From an uncultured Flavobacteriales bacterium (GTDB lineage: Bacteria > Bacteroidota > Bacteroidia > Flavobacteriales > UBA1820), in the NCBI GenBank assembly GCA_959608625.1, contig CAUHQV010000005.1:11075-75074 (forward strand): a stretch of 64,000 bases of DNA. Direction: 5' to 3'. A program made the translations under genes and the position numbers. Positions within the stretch are counted from its first letter, which is position 1; each line of letters opens with the position of its first letter. Under the pieces are notes generated by a model. That model was not told the DNA's origin. It saw only the letters and a program-made list of their open reading frames with translations, and did no database searches. Shown piece by piece: positions 1 to 9,798 of the stretch.

Positions 1-429
1 TGAGCAGCAATCCTGTATAAGTCACCAGAACGGCACAGGAGTCGATAGGCCGCTGAGTGGTTACTCCGCGCTTGTTTATGTATACCCAGACGCCCGATTC
101 TACTTCTACCGTATCGCCGGCTCCGGTAACCAGTTTTACTTTCGTCGTATCGGAGAAGGCGTGGCCCAGCAGATCCTCGTAAGGCAGACCGTCGGTCACT
201 TGTTGTGTGCGGCGGGTATTCCACATATTTTCCGGATCGTCCAGTTCCGTTTTTACCAGTTCCGGAAAGTCCCCGCTGTTCACTACCTTGTAGGAACGCA
301 TGAAGAGCTCGATGCCTTCGGTGTCGGCTTCCTTGATGAAATCATACGTGTCGTCCTGTGAGGATTCTTTCAGGCAGGAAGCGAATGCCATGGCTCCGAA
401 GAGCAGTACGAGGGTTCTTTTTAACATAT
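1..429 (-). CDS. Secreted lipoprotein, possibly FKBP-type peptidyl-prolyl isomerase (partial, 3' end outside window)
   Basis: The reading frame starts at an ATG at 429 and runs off the left edge, giving 143 residues. The N terminus is a lipoprotein signal (MLKRTLVLLFGAMAFASC, lipobox AFASC), so the mature protein should be anchored in an envelope membrane by an acylated cysteine. The last visible residues, DSCAVLVTYTGLLL, resemble the first strand of FKBP-type prolyl isomerases, which usually read V.YTG.L.DGT.FDS. The catalytic part lies outside the window, so the FKBP assignment is inference; the lipoprotein call is firm. Confidence 0.6.
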
Positions 430-550
430 GTGTGATGTACGATATTGAGCGATGCAATTTTAGGCAATATCTTTAAATAAAAAAATAACTTTAAGAGTTT
501 ATTGCCATTTTGCTCCGCTGTAAGGTGGTTTTTAATATTTTTTTAATAAA

Positions 551-1000
551 TCAGCGGTTCAACAGCCGCTTTACCGTATCGGCTATAGCCTTCCCTTCCG
601 CTTTTCCGGACAGGGTCTTGGATGCGATGCCCATGACTTTGCCCATATCGGCCGGGGAGGAAGCTCCCGTCTGTGCGATGATCTTCGCGATCTCTTCGTC
701 CAGTTTTTCCGGGCTCATCTGTTCCGGCAGATAGCGTTCGATCACGGCCGCCTGCTCCAGTTCCGCGTCGGCCAGATCCTGCCGGTTCTGTTCGATGTAA
801 ATGGCGGCGGATTCTTTGCGTTGCTTTACCAGCTTTTGCAGGATTTTCATTTCGGCGGCTTCATCCGGTTCGGTGTGGGACGACGACGTTTTTTCCAGCA
901 GGATGGCCGATTTTACGGCGCGCAGGGATTCGAGCGCTACTTTGTCCTTGGATTTCATCGCTTCTTTGATCCCCTCCATTATTTTGGTTTCCAGACTCAT
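551..1000 (-). CDS. GatB/YqeY domain-containing protein
   Basis: The 149-residue protein starts MSLETKIMEGIKEAMKSKDK and matches the YqeY family over its full length, including LRAVKSAI near residue 27 and the C-terminal DMGKVMGIASKTLSGKAEGK. YqeY is a small helical cytoplasmic protein related to the tail domain of GatB, the amidotransferase subunit that binds tRNA; its own role is not settled. A -7 box (TACTTTTG) lies about 70 bp upstream on the same strand, so it is probably transcribed alone. Confidence 0.9.
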   Translation of the reverse strand: MSLETKIMEGIKEAMKSKDKVALESLRAVKSAILLEKTSSSHTEPDEAAEMKILQKLVKQRKESAAIYIEQNRQDLADAELEQAAVIERYLPEQMSPEKLDEEIAKIIAQTGASSPADMGKVMGIASKTLSGKAEGKAIADTVKRLLNR

Positions 1001-1068
1001 GGTTCTAAGAGTTAGAAGGTTTTTTTACGGTGCGGTTTGCTCTGTCCGGAATCAACGTTCCGGATGTC

Positions 1069-1076
1069 CAAAAGTA
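1069..1076 (-). promoter_or_regulatory. -7 promoter box for the YqeY gene
   Basis: TACTTTTG on the minus strand matches the Bacteroidetes -7 consensus TAnnTTTG. It lies 69 bp upstream of the YqeY ATG. No clear -33 TTTG was seen. Confidence 0.45.
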
Positions 1077-1160
1077 CGAAAAAAGCACGGAAATGCAATA
1101 AAACTCTCCCCGGATTCCGTATGGGCCGGGAAGATTTTTTGTCCGCTAAAAGCCAGCCGG

Positions 1161-2024
1161 TTAAAAACGGCGGACTTTTATGTCCTTTTTGTCGATGTAT
1201 TTGGGATATTTAAAGGAAGGCATCGCCAAGGCCATACCGGCATGTATCGTACCGTCTATGTCCAACAGTTTGGCCACTTGCTCCTTTTTGTCCCGCTGGA
1301 TGGCGGCGCAGACGAATCCCGTATAAAATTGCGCCACGCCGAGGCTTTCGGCCATCAGCGAACCGTTCTGGTAGGCCAGGTTGGCGTCCTGATTCCCGAA
1401 CTGGTTGGTCTTTGGGGTGTGGATCAGCAGCAGGGCCGTTGCCTTGCGCAGGATCAGGTCGTTCCCCCGGTTGAATTCCTTGACCAGGCGGTGAAAACGG
1501 GGCAGTGCTTTGTAAGCATCCGGTTTGAAACGTTTGATGAACGGCTTGAGAATGGGGTTTTTCAGGGTCTTGACGATCGAAGCGAATCCGTCTATCGTCA
1601 GGGCCGATATCCGGTGCAGGATTTCCGGGTCGGTCACCAGAGTGAACTCAACTTCCTGCCGGTTGCTGGCCGTGGGCGCCCGGTGGGCGGCTTCCAGTAT
1701 TTCGTCCAGCATAGCCTCCGGAATAGGTTTGGTGGAAAAGGCCCGGTTGGAACGGCGCGCTTTGCACAACAACATCACCTGTTCGGGAGCGGGCATTTCT
1801 TTCGGGTCGATCTTATGTACTTTTTCGGCAGGGAACGTAGAGTGTTCCACCGAATCGGTAGGGCATACCGCGACGCAATGTCCGCAGAGGATGCAATTCT
1901 TTATCTGGTGGACGGATACTTTTGCTTTGGGTTCCCTTTGGAAGAAAATGACCGAGGGGCACACCCGGACGCATCTGCCGCACTTTATGCAGGTAGATTG
2001 ATCGATAGCTATTGTAAAATCCAT
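1161..2024 (-). CDS. Ferredoxin-nitroreductase fusion protein
   Basis: The protein has 287 residues from the ATG at 2024. The N-terminal 60 residues carry two 4Fe-4S ferredoxin motifs (CIKCGRCVRVCP and CILCGHCVAVCP). The rest is a nitroreductase-like FMN domain starting with the family signature RRSNRAFSTKPIP, followed by AHRAPTASNRQ. This architecture is common in anaerobes and suggests FMN-dependent reduction of small substrates with electrons passed through the clusters; the substrate is unknown. The frame stays open to 2108, but a -7 box (TATATTTG, 2065-2058) lies inside that extension, so the shorter start is preferred. Confidence 0.88.
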   Translation of the reverse strand: MDFTIAIDQSTCIKCGRCVRVCPSVIFFQREPKAKVSVHQIKNCILCGHCVAVCPTDSVEHSTFPAEKVHKIDPKEMPAPEQVMLLCKARRSNRAFSTKPIPEAMLDEILEAAHRAPTASNRQEVEFTLVTDPEILHRISALTIDGFASIVKTLKNPILKPFIKRFKPDAYKALPRFHRLVKEFNRGNDLILRKATALLLIHTPKTNQFGNQDANLAYQNGSLMAESLGVAQFYTGFVCAAIQRDKKEQVAKLLDIDGTIHAGMALAMPSFKYPKYIDKKDIKVRRF

Positions 2025-2057
2025 GGTTTTTCGGGTTTGAGTTGATTTTTTGCGGGG

Positions 2058-2065
2058 CAAATATA
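2058..2065 (-). promoter_or_regulatory. -7 promoter box for the nitroreductase gene
   Basis: TATATTTG on the minus strand fits TAnnTTTG and is 33 bp upstream of the chosen ATG at 2024, which excludes the upstream in-frame start near 2108. Confidence 0.55.
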
Positions 2066-2218
2066 GGCATTTAAAAGGAATGGTGACTATTGATAACTTT
2101 TCCGGCAAAAATGTCCGCGGGATCCCGCGGGAGCGGAACGCTCCGAAAAGTCCATATCACGCCTGCCGGAGCTAAGCTTCGGGGTGGAATAAAAACGAAA
2201 AATTTCGGGTATGCGGGA

Positions 2219-2452
2219 TCAGAGGCTCTTTTCGATACGCTCTACTTCGCGGTCGTAAAATTCGGAAGCGGCGACGAAAAGGCGTTCGGCCTCTTCAGCC
2301 AGTTCGGCCGGGTCTTCCTCACTCACGTCGTCGAGCCATTCTACGTCTTCGTCGGTCAGGTCGATGATGAATCGCGGGTATTGCGTATGGATGACGAATA
2401 TCGAGTCGTCGTAGTCGGTGTTGTCTCCCAGGAGGAATTCCGGTAAGTTCAT
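2219..2452 (-). CDS. Small acidic protein of unknown function
   Basis: The 77-residue protein is rich in Asp and Glu (for example DLTDEDVEWLDDVSEEDPAE near residues 31-50) and has no signal peptide or membrane segment. Its start overlaps the stop of the upstream MATE gene as ATGA, so the two are translationally coupled in one reverse operon. The coupling supports a real gene. No function is recognised. Confidence 0.75.
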   Translation of the reverse strand: MNLPEFLLGDNTDYDDSIFVIHTQYPRFIIDLTDEDVEWLDDVSEEDPAELAEEAERLFVAASEFYDREVERIEKSL

Positions 2453-3813
2453 GCTTTCAATTTTTTGATTTGATTCCAGAGCCTAAAGGTAAGCATTATC
2501 GCGCAAAATACCAAGCCCACTGCAATACCGATCCAGATTCCCGTGGTTTTCATCCCGAAATGGACGGACAGCAGGATGGCCAGCGGGAAAGCGACTACCC
2601 AATAGCCTACGGCGGTGATCACCGTCGGTATTTTTACATCGCACATTCCCCGAAGGGCGCCTTGGCAGACTACCTGCAGGCCGTCGAACACCTGGAATAC
2701 CGCCGCTATGATGAACAGCGGCGCCGCGATGGATATCAGTTCCTGCGAATCGATGAAAAAGCGGGGGATAGCCTCCCGGAAAGCGATATACCCGCCGGCG
2801 AACACGGCCATGATCAACAGAACCGTCACTACCAAGCTCGAAGCGGCCAGGCGCAGGTTCGCCAGGTCTTTTTTGCCCAGGTAATAGCTCACCCGGATCG
2901 TAGCCGCCACGGCCAGCCCCGATACGAAAGTGTAGGTGAACCCGGTCATTTGCCCGACGATCTGGTGCGCTGCCAGCGAAGCCTCGCCAAAGCGCCCGGC
3001 CAGGATAGCGCAGGTGCTGAACAGGCCTACTTCGAACAGCATCTGCAACCCGGTAGGTATGCCGATCGACAATATCTTTTTGATCGCCCGGGCTTTTATC
3101 TCCCGGAACATATTCATCCATACGTATGGGCGGAAGGCGGGTCGGAAATGCAGCACGGCGATCACGATGAATATCAGGCAAACACGGGAAATGAACGTCC
3201 CCCAGGCGGCCCCTTCGAGACCCAGGCGCGGGGCACCCCAGTTCCCGTAAATAAAAGCGTAATTGCCCGCCACGTTTATCCCGTTGGCCAGGATCAGCGC
3301 CAGCATCCCCGGCCAGGTGTTGGACATGCCGTCGGCCAACTGCTTGTAACTTTGGAATATCATTACCGGAATAAGGGAGAATCCCACGATACGCAGGTAG
3401 GGCACGGCCAACCGGCCCACCGCTTCAGTCTGTCCGAGGGCGGGATGTTGCAGGATGGGAGCGATGAAATAGATGAGCAGGGCGAAAGCGATCCCGACGA
3501 TCAGATTCATCACAAACCCGTTGCGCAGGATATTGCGGATCTCTCCCCGGTCGTTTGCGGCATAGGAATACGATACGAGCGGGGTCATACCGCACGATAT
3601 GCCGGTGCCCATCAGCAGCACCAGGATGAAGACGGCATTGGCCGCCGCGCCGGCTGCCAGGGCGGTCTGGCCTTCGGCCCCTCCGATGCGGGCCACCATG
3701 TAATTGTCCACCAGGCCTACGAATACATTGGCGGCCTGTCCGAACATCACCGGGGCGGCCAGGCGGATGTTCGGGCGGAACTGTTTTGCGTATTCTGCGA
3801 GGTATGCTCCCAT
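2449..3813 (-). CDS. MATE family multidrug efflux transporter
   Basis: The protein has 454 residues from the ATG at 3813. It is strongly hydrophobic, with about twelve membrane segments and the two-fold repeat of MATE (NorM/DinF-type) exporters; the start contains the typical LAAPVMFGQAANVFVGLVDN. Such pumps expel cationic compounds using Na+ or H+ gradients; the substrate here is unknown. The frame extends to 4314, but a good promoter at 3855-3883 sits inside that extension, so the shorter start is chosen. It is coupled to the small acidic gene downstream. Confidence 0.93.
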   Translation of the reverse strand: MGAYLAEYAKQFRPNIRLAAPVMFGQAANVFVGLVDNYMVARIGGAEGQTALAAGAAANAVFILVLLMGTGISCGMTPLVSYSYAANDRGEIRNILRNGFVMNLIVGIAFALLIYFIAPILQHPALGQTEAVGRLAVPYLRIVGFSLIPVMIFQSYKQLADGMSNTWPGMLALILANGINVAGNYAFIYGNWGAPRLGLEGAAWGTFISRVCLIFIVIAVLHFRPAFRPYVWMNMFREIKARAIKKILSIGIPTGLQMLFEVGLFSTCAILAGRFGEASLAAHQIVGQMTGFTYTFVSGLAVAATIRVSYYLGKKDLANLRLAASSLVVTVLLIMAVFAGGYIAFREAIPRFFIDSQELISIAAPLFIIAAVFQVFDGLQVVCQGALRGMCDVKIPTVITAVGYWVVAFPLAILLSVHFGMKTTGIWIGIAVGLVFCAIMLTFRLWNQIKKLKA

Positions 3814-3854
3814 AAATTTTTTATCTTTTAACCTGCTCTTTTGAGCGAGGGGTG

Positions 3855-3883
3855 CAAAGGTACACAATAACCCCGAGGGCAAA
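3855..3883 (-). promoter_or_regulatory. Promoter of the MATE gene
   Basis: On the minus strand TTTG (3883-3880) is followed after 17 bp by TACCTTTG (3862-3855), which fits the Bacteroidetes -33/-7 pattern with a slightly short spacer. The -7 box is 42 bp upstream of the MATE ATG. Confidence 0.55.
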
Positions 3884-3979
3884 AAATAGTTCAGGGTTAA
3901 TAATTTCAGGCATTTTTTTAAGAAAACGGCAGGGGTTTGCCGGAAATGTGTAAATTTACTCTCTGTAATAACCCTAACT

Positions 3980-5071
3980 ATGGATATGCTGAAGGATAAG
4001 TTCGTCAAACGGGTGCTCTTCCTGATCGCCCTGGCTTTGCTGATAGGATTCCTGTGGGCCGTGCGCTCCATCTTCCTGTACATAGCCATCGCCTCGGTCT
4101 TCTCGCTGATGGCCTCGCCGGCAGTGGACTTCCTGGAACGCATCCATTTAGGCCGTTTCCGGATACCGAACGTGCTGGCGGTCATAACGGTGATGATCCT
4201 GATGGTGGCCTTGTTCTTCGGGGCGCTCAGTTTGATCGTGCCGCTGGTGTCGGCGCAGGCCGAAAACCTGTCCCTGTTCGATGCAACCAAGGCGAAAGAG
4301 AACGTGATGCTCATCTACCACAATGTGGTCGATATGCTGATGCAATACGGCATTATCGGTTCGGCACCCGAACTTACCACCGATTACATCAGCAATATAG
4401 ACTTTTCTTTTATTTCGGACTTCCTGAACTCGGTGGTCTCTTCCATCGGTTCTCTGTTCACCCTGATATTCGCGGTGGTGTTCTTTATGTTCTTTTTCCT
4501 CAAGGAGCGCAACCGGGTGTCTTCGTTTATCCTGTCCGTAGTGCCGGACGGGGTGCAGGCCAATGTGTCTGATATGATGGAAAAGACCCAGAGCCTGCTT
4601 TCCCGCTATATATTGGGGCTGTTCGTGCAGCAGACTTCCATATTTCTCCTCACGCTGGTGCTGCTTTTGTGCTTCGGGATACACAATCCGGTGATCATCG
4701 CCTTTTTCGTCGCCCTGCTCAATATCGTGCCGTACCTCGGCCCGCTGATGGGTGGCACGCTGTTGGTGTCCCTGTCGATGCTCAGCAACCTGGCCATGCC
4801 CGTGGGGGAACTGATCCCCACTACATTGTGGATACTGACAGGCTTTATCGGCATTCAACTGTTCGACAATTTCGTCACCCAACCGTTCGTTTATTCCGCT
4901 TCGGTCAAGGCACACCCGCTGGAAATATTCACCGTCACCCTGATCGGCGGCACCCTGTTCGGTATCGTCGGCATGATCATTGCGGTGCCGTCCTATACCA
5001 TCCTGCGGATCATCGCCAAGGAATTTTTCTGGGATTCCAAGATCGTACGGGTGCTCACCCGCAATATATAG
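3980..5071 (+). CDS. AI-2E family transporter (PerM/TqsA-like permease)
   Basis: The 363-residue integral membrane protein has the usual family layout: two N-terminal hydrophobic segments, a soluble loop (about residues 95-150), and a C-terminal membrane block including [13 protein letters not shown] near residue 250, the family signature. Family members have been linked to export of autoinducer-2 and to Na+/H+ exchange; the substrate cannot be told from sequence. It is divergent from the MATE gene and lies directly upstream of obgE, which has its own promoter box at 5087. Confidence 0.9.
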   Translation: MDMLKDKFVKRVLFLIALALLIGFLWAVRSIFLYIAIASVFSLMASPAVDFLERIHLGRFRIPNVLAVITVMILMVALFFGALSLIVPLVSAQAENLSLFDATKAKENVMLIYHNVVDMLMQYGIIGSAPELTTDYISNIDFSFISDFLNSVVSSIGSLFTLIFAVVFFMFFFLKERNRVSSFILSVVPDGVQANVSDMMEKTQSLLSRYILGLFVQQTSIFLLTLVLLLCFGIHNPVIIAFFVALLNIVPYLGPLMGGTLLVSLSMLSNLAMPVGELIPTTLWILTGFIGIQLFDNFVTQPFVYSASVKAHPLEIFTVTLIGGTLFGIVGMIIAVPSYTILRIIAKEFFWDSKIVRVLTRNI

Positions 5072-5086
5072 CACGGGGAAATTCAC

Positions 5087-5094
5087 TACCTTTG
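5087..5094 (+). promoter_or_regulatory. -7 promoter box for obgE
   Basis: TACCTTTG fits TAnnTTTG and lies 38 bp upstream of the obgE ATG at 5133, in the short gap after the AI-2E gene. It also argues against the longer in-frame start at 4980. Confidence 0.5.
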
Positions 5095-5132
5095 CGCGAA
5101 CCGGTTTTACGGATATAAAAAAGGATACAACG

Positions 5133-6224
5133 ATGGCAGAAAACAATTTCGTAGATTACGTCAAGATACACCTGACCTCCGGCAACGGGGGAGCGGGCTC
5201 GGCACACCTGCGCCGGGAAAAATACATACCCAAAGGAGGCCCGGACGGCGGCGACGGGGGCCGGGGCGGCCATGTGATCGTCGAGGGCAACTCCCACTTG
5301 TGGACACTCCAGCATCTGCGCTTCCAGCGCCATGTCAAGGCCGGACACGGCGAGAACGGCCATCGCAGCCGCTCTTTCGGGGCGGACGGCCGCGACGAAA
5401 TCATCCAGGTGCCCATCGGAACGGTCATCCGCGATGCGGAGACCAAGGAACTGATCGGCGAGATACTCGAGGACGGACAGCGCATCGTCGTCAAAAAAGG
5501 CGGCCGGGGTGGGTTGGGCAACTGGCATTTTCGCTCGTCCACCAACCAGACCCCCCGCTATGCCCAGCCCGGTACGCCCGGACAGGAAGGGTGGGTGGTA
5601 ATGGAGTTGAAAGTACTGGCCGATGTGGGCCTGGTCGGTTTCCCGAACGCCGGAAAATCCACCCTGCTGGCGGCCTTGACGGCAGCCAAGCCGGAAATAG
5701 GCGATTACCCGTTTACCACCCTGACCCCCAACCTGGGCATCGTGTCCTACCGGGACGGGCTCAGTTTCGTGATGGCCGATATTCCGGGCATTATCGAAGG
5801 GGCTGCCGAGGGAAAAGGATTGGGACACAGGTTTTTGCGTCATATCGAGCGCAATTCGACGCTCCTGTTCATGATCCCGGCCGACAGCGAAGACGTGCTG
5901 AAAGAATATGGCATCCTACTGAACGAACTGGAAAAATACAACCCCGAACTGCTGGATAAATCCCGCGTGCTGGCCGTCAGCAAAAGCGATATTCTGGACG
6001 GACAGGGGATGGAAAAGATCGAGGCCGTGCTTCCCAAGGATATCCCCCATGTGTTCATTTCTTCCGTAACGGGTATGGGGCTCGTATGGCTGAAAGACCT
6101 GTTGTGGGAGGCCGTCAACGCCCAGCGGGTACTCAAAGAAAATAAGAGTTTCGAGGAAGAGTTCGCTCCGGGAGAGACTCTGTCCCCTGGCCAGGACAAT
6201 CCCCTGCTCGGCAGCGCCGAATGA
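5133..6224 (+). CDS. obgE: GTPase Obg (CgtA), ribosome assembly
   Basis: The 363-residue protein starts [14 protein letters not shown] and has the glycine-rich Obg fold over residues 1-160 ([20 protein letters not shown]), then a GTPase domain with G1 [10 protein letters not shown]3 DIPGIIEGA and G4-like SKSD. The acidic C-terminal tail is short. Obg proteins bind the 50S subunit and couple ribosome maturation to nucleotide levels. The frame is open from 4980, but the promoter box at 5087 and family length support 5133. It opens the forward run ending with mnmE. Confidence 0.97.
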   Translation: MAENNFVDYVKIHLTSGNGGAGSAHLRREKYIPKGGPDGGDGGRGGHVIVEGNSHLWTLQHLRFQRHVKAGHGENGHRSRSFGADGRDEIIQVPIGTVIRDAETKELIGEILEDGQRIVVKKGGRGGLGNWHFRSSTNQTPRYAQPGTPGQEGWVVMELKVLADVGLVGFPNAGKSTLLAALTAAKPEIGDYPFTTLTPNLGIVSYRDGLSFVMADIPGIIEGAAEGKGLGHRFLRHIERNSTLLFMIPADSEDVLKEYGILLNELEKYNPELLDKSRVLAVSKSDILDGQGMEKIEAVLPKDIPHVFISSVTGMGLVWLKDLLWEAVNAQRVLKENKSFEEEFAPGETLSPGQDNPLLGSAE

Positions 6225-6261
6225 GCGCCGGAATACCGGATCTATTTTTAAGACTAAAGAT

Positions 6262-7344
6262 ATGGAACCGAACGAAAACAAGATCAACCGCACCCGCTCG
6301 CTAGTCAACTGGGCGGTAGCGATCGTACTGGCCCTTTTCCTGATACTTTTGTCCTATTCCGTGCTGTACGATCTCGGGTCGTCCGTGCGGCCGCCCGAAT
6401 ACGAAGCGTTCACCGACCGGCGGGAACTCGGCCGGCTGAATGCCCGGGAAGATTCCCTGTCGCTGGTATCCGATTCGCTCCGTTCGCGGATGGCCTATGT
6501 GGAAAAGGAGATCTCCGTATCCCAAGAGGATTACGAGCGGGAAAAGGAGTCGTTCGACAACTGGATCACCACCCGCCGCACCCTGGGCAAGGAAGACAAC
6601 GACCGGCAGGTACTCTCCCGCACGGCGGCTATCGACGGTATCCTGTCCGAGATAAAAACGAAAAAAACGGCCCTCCGGGCTTTGGAGTCCTCTTTCGATT
6701 CTGTGCTGCAAGCCCGCCAGGACATTGTGTCCCTGCAATCGGAACAAGACCGTCTGGCCCGGGAAAGGTACGAGTCGGCCTATACGTCCTACCAGCTCAA
6801 GATATTCGGTATCCGGTTGCTTTTCGCGTTGCCGGTGCTGTTGCTCGGGGTATGGTTTTTCATCCGTTTCCGCCACAGCAAATACAAAGCCCTTTTCCTG
6901 GGATTCTCCCTGTATTCGCTGTACGTGTTCTTCTTTGCCCTGGTGCCGTACCTGCCCAGTTTCGGGGGATACGTGCGCTACGGGGTCGGGGTCGTGCTGA
7001 CGCTGGCCTTGGGGTATTATGCCATCAAATACATCAACTCCTATGTCGAGCGCAAACGGGCGGAGCTGAAACAGAAAGCCGCCGAAAGGCAGAGCCGTAT
7101 CCGCGGGGAAGTGGCCCAGCGCGCATTCGATGCCCACGTGTGCCCGTCGTGCGGCCGTGATTTTTACGTCAAGCCGTGGGAATACCGGGAGGGCGGCCCG
7201 AAAGTGTACGAACATTGCCCGTATTGCGGGATGGAACTGTATATCAAGTGCTGGAACTGCGGGCAGGAAAACTTCGCCCATTTCCCGTACTGCCACACCT
7301 GCGGGGTGGAACTCAAACATGAAAAAAAGGAGGAGGCAAAATGA
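6262..7344 (+). CDS. Membrane protein with coiled coil and C-terminal double zinc ribbon, unknown function
   Basis: The 360-residue protein has one membrane segment near residues 15-35, a long charged heptad-rich stretch (about 50-165) that looks coiled-coil, two or three more membrane segments (about 175-255), a basic linker, and a cytoplasmic tail with four CxxC knuckles (CPSC, CPYC, CWNC, CHTC) expected to bind two zinc ions. The stop overlaps the ung start by four bases, so the genes are coupled. No family name is recognised; zinc ribbons of this kind often mediate protein contacts. Confidence 0.75.
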   Translation: MEPNENKINRTRSLVNWAVAIVLALFLILLSYSVLYDLGSSVRPPEYEAFTDRRELGRLNAREDSLSLVSDSLRSRMAYVEKEISVSQEDYEREKESFDNWITTRRTLGKEDNDRQVLSRTAAIDGILSEIKTKKTALRALESSFDSVLQARQDIVSLQSEQDRLARERYESAYTSYQLKIFGIRLLFALPVLLLGVWFFIRFRHSKYKALFLGFSLYSLYVFFFALVPYLPSFGGYVRYGVGVVLTLALGYYAIKYINSYVERKRAELKQKAAERQSRIRGEVAQRAFDAHVCPSCGRDFYVKPWEYREGGPKVYEHCPYCGMELYIKCWNCGQENFAHFPYCHTCGVELKHEKKEEAK

Positions 7345-8006
7345 ACGTAAAGATATCGCCCGATTGGCAGGGGCTGCTGCAAAAAGAATTCGATTCGGAT
7401 TATTTCGTCCGCCTGACGGATTTTGTCCGGGGTGAATACAAAACCGCGCGGATATATCCCCCGGCCGGAAAGATATTCTCGGCTTTCGATACGTGCCCGC
7501 TGGACCAACTCAAAGTAGTCATCATTGGGCAGGATCCGTACCACGGCTACGGCCAGGCGCACGGATTATGCTTCTCGGTGAACGACGGCGTCCCTTTTCC
7601 CCCGTCCCTCCAGAATATCTTCAAGGAGATACAGAGCGAGACCGGCGCGCCCGTCCCGGCATCCGGCTGCCTCAACCGATGGGCCCAGCAAGGGGTACTG
7701 CTGCTCAACGCCACCCTCACTGTTCGGGAAGCCACGCCCGGTTCGCACCAGGGCCGCGGCTGGGAACAGTTTACCGACAATGTCATCCGCGCTGTGTCGG
7801 ACGAAAAGGAAAACATCGTATTTTTGCTCTGGGGAGCCTATGCGCGCAGCAAGGCCCGCCTGATAGACCAATCCAAACATTTGGTGCTCGAAGCGGCCCA
7901 TCCCAGCCCCCTGAGCGCCAACCGCGGCGGATGGTTCGGCTGCGGCCATTTCAAGGCGGCCAACGACTACCTCGCCTCCAAGGGCAAGGAGCCGGTAAAA
8001 TGGTAA
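7341..8006 (+). CDS. ung: Uracil-DNA glycosylase, family 1
   Basis: The 221-residue enzyme carries the family 1 UDG water-activating motif GQDPYHG (catalytic Asp near residue 65), the uracil-binding LLLNATLTVR, and the minor-groove motif HPSPLSANRGGW. It removes uracil from DNA to start base excision repair in the cytoplasm. The start codon overlaps the preceding gene by four bases (ATGA), so it is translationally coupled; aroC follows after 17 bp. Confidence 0.98.
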   Translation: MNVKISPDWQGLLQKEFDSDYFVRLTDFVRGEYKTARIYPPAGKIFSAFDTCPLDQLKVVIIGQDPYHGYGQAHGLCFSVNDGVPFPPSLQNIFKEIQSETGAPVPASGCLNRWAQQGVLLLNATLTVREATPGSHQGRGWEQFTDNVIRAVSDEKENIVFLLWGAYARSKARLIDQSKHLVLEAAHPSPLSANRGGWFGCGHFKAANDYLASKGKEPVKW

Positions 8007-8023
8007 ACAACAACGGATAAAAC

Positions 8024-9091
8024 ATGCCTGCAAATACATTCGGCGAACACCTTCGCCTCACTACTTTCGGAGAATCGCACGGCGAGGCCATCGGGGGCGT
8101 CCTGGACGGGGTGCCGGCCGGAGTGCCTATCGACCTGGAGGCTGTACAGCATGCGCTGGATCGCCGCCGGCCCGGACAGTCCGCCGTATCTACCCCGCGC
8201 AAGGAGAGCGACACGGTGCGCATCCTTTCCGGTCTTTTCGAAGGGCAAACCACTGGAGTGCCCATCGGTTTTGTCATACCCAACGAGAACCAGTATTCGG
8301 CCGATTACTCGGCAATGAAAGATAAATTCCGCCCCTCCCATGCCGATTACACGTATTTCAAGAAATACGGCCTGCGCGATTACCGCGGCGGCGGCCGTTC
8401 TTCCGCCCGCGAGACGGCGGCCCGCGTAGCCGGGGGTGCCCTGGCCGCGCAAATGCTTCCGGCCGGTGTAAAGATCACGGCCTACGTATCTGCCGTGGGC
8501 GGCATAACCCTGTGGGACGATTACACGAAATACGACCTTTCGCATATAGAGGACAATATAGTCCGCTGCCCCGATCCGGCCAAGGCGGCCGAAATGGAGG
8601 CCCTGATCCGCGAAGTGCGTTCGCGGGGAGATAGCGTAGGGGGCGTGGTGACCTGTGTGGCCAGCGGCGTTCCCGCCGGCTGGGGCGAACCGGTATTCGA
8701 CCGGATGGAGTCACGCCTGGCAGCCGCCTGCCTGAGCATTCCCGCCGCCAAAGGTTTTGAGATCGGAAGCGGTTTCGCCGGTTCCGCCATGCGGGGATCG
8801 GAGCACAACGACCTGCTCACCGAAGGGGGACGTACGCTTACCAACCGCTCGGGCGGGGTGCAGGGAGGCATATCCAACGGGATGGATATCGTGTTCCGGG
8901 TGGCTTTCAAGCCCGTGGCGACCATCGTATCCCCGCAGCAGACGATAGATACCGAGGGCCGTCCGGCCATAGTAGAAGGTCGGGGACGCCACGATCCGTG
9001 CGTGCTGCCGCGTGCTGTGCCGGTAGTGGAGGCGATGACCGCCCTTACGCTGGCCGATTTCTGCCTGCTGGCGCGCCTTTCCCGCATTTGA
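8024..9091 (+). CDS. aroC: Chorismate synthase
   Basis: The 355-residue protein begins [20 protein letters not shown], the family N-terminal signature, and contains [27 protein letters not shown], the central [16 protein letters not shown], and a C-terminal [18 protein letters not shown]. It converts EPSP to chorismate, the last shikimate step, using reduced FMN. It sits between ung and apt in the forward run, so no dedicated aromatic operon is visible here. Confidence 0.98.
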   Translation: MPANTFGEHLRLTTFGESHGEAIGGVLDGVPAGVPIDLEAVQHALDRRRPGQSAVSTPRKESDTVRILSGLFEGQTTGVPIGFVIPNENQYSADYSAMKDKFRPSHADYTYFKKYGLRDYRGGGRSSARETAARVAGGALAAQMLPAGVKITAYVSAVGGITLWDDYTKYDLSHIEDNIVRCPDPAKAAEMEALIREVRSRGDSVGGVVTCVASGVPAGWGEPVFDRMESRLAAACLSIPAAKGFEIGSGFAGSAMRGSEHNDLLTEGGRTLTNRSGGVQGGISNGMDIVFRVAFKPVATIVSPQQTIDTEGRPAIVEGRGRHDPCVLPRAVPVVEAMTALTLADFCLLARLSRI

Positions 9092-9131
9092 AACAAGAAC
9101 GAAAAAAGGATTAAAATCAAGAAATAAGAAG

Positions 9132-9650
9132 ATGAAAATGGATTTGCGCAATTATATCCGCAATGTGAACGATTTCCCGAAAAAGGGGGTCATATTCCGT
9201 GACATTACCCCGCTACTTCTCAGTCCGGAAGCGACCAACGAAGCCCTCGCACAGTTGTGTGACCACGTCAAAGGCTTGGGTGTGACCAAGGTAGCGGCTG
9301 TCGAGTCCCGGGGGTTCTTTTTCGGCTCGCTTATTGCCCATCAGTTGGGCGTAGGGTATGTACCGGTACGCAAAAAAGGGAAACTGCCGTTTGATACCAT
9401 ATCGATGACCTACGATTTGGAATACGGTACCGACAGCCTGGAGATACACACCGACGCCATACAGAAAGGGGATAAAGTCCTTATCCACGACGATGTGCTG
9501 GCTACGGGAGGTACGGCCGAAGCGGTGGTGAAGCTCATTGAGAAAGCCGGCGGGGAAGTCGTCCTGCTCTCTTTCCTGATGGAGCTCAAGGCCCTGAAAG
9601 GCATCGAAAAACTCCACGGGTACCCGGTAAGGTTCCTGATGGAGTTCTGA
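9132..9650 (+). CDS. apt: Adenine phosphoribosyltransferase
   Basis: The 172-residue protein has the full APT layout: NDFPKKGVIFRDITPLL near the N terminus, AAVESRGFFFG for the purine pocket, VRKKGKLP, and the PRPP-binding loop VLIHDDVLATGGT near residue 120. It salvages adenine to AMP with PRPP. The start could be either of two close methionines (9132 or 9138). Confidence 0.97.
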   Translation: MKMDLRNYIRNVNDFPKKGVIFRDITPLLLSPEATNEALAQLCDHVKGLGVTKVAAVESRGFFFGSLIAHQLGVGYVPVRKKGKLPFDTISMTYDLEYGTDSLEIHTDAIQKGDKVLIHDDVLATGGTAEAVVKLIEKAGGEVVLLSFLMELKALKGIEKLHGYPVRFLMEF

Positions 9651-9798
9651 TCCGCTCCTTGCCAGGTGGCAGGACGGAAAATAAATACGCGGATACCGGT
9701 ATAGCGTCCCAAAATGGGATTGCCATGCCGGTTGATTCGTTGGATACACCCCTGTACGGCACAAGCGCCTGCAGGGAAAAACAGTAGGAGGAACGAAA

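Noticed and set aside
801..2045. Plus-strand ORF of 414 codons
   Set aside because: It is antisense to YqeY and the nitroreductase, a common effect of GC-rich codon use.
2113..2128. Palindrome CCGCGGGATCCCGCGG as an operator
   Set aside because: It lies between two minus-strand genes without a promoter beside it, and no second copy was seen.
2470..3831. Plus-strand ORF of 453 codons
   Set aside because: It is antisense to the MATE gene and has a low-complexity, polar composition.
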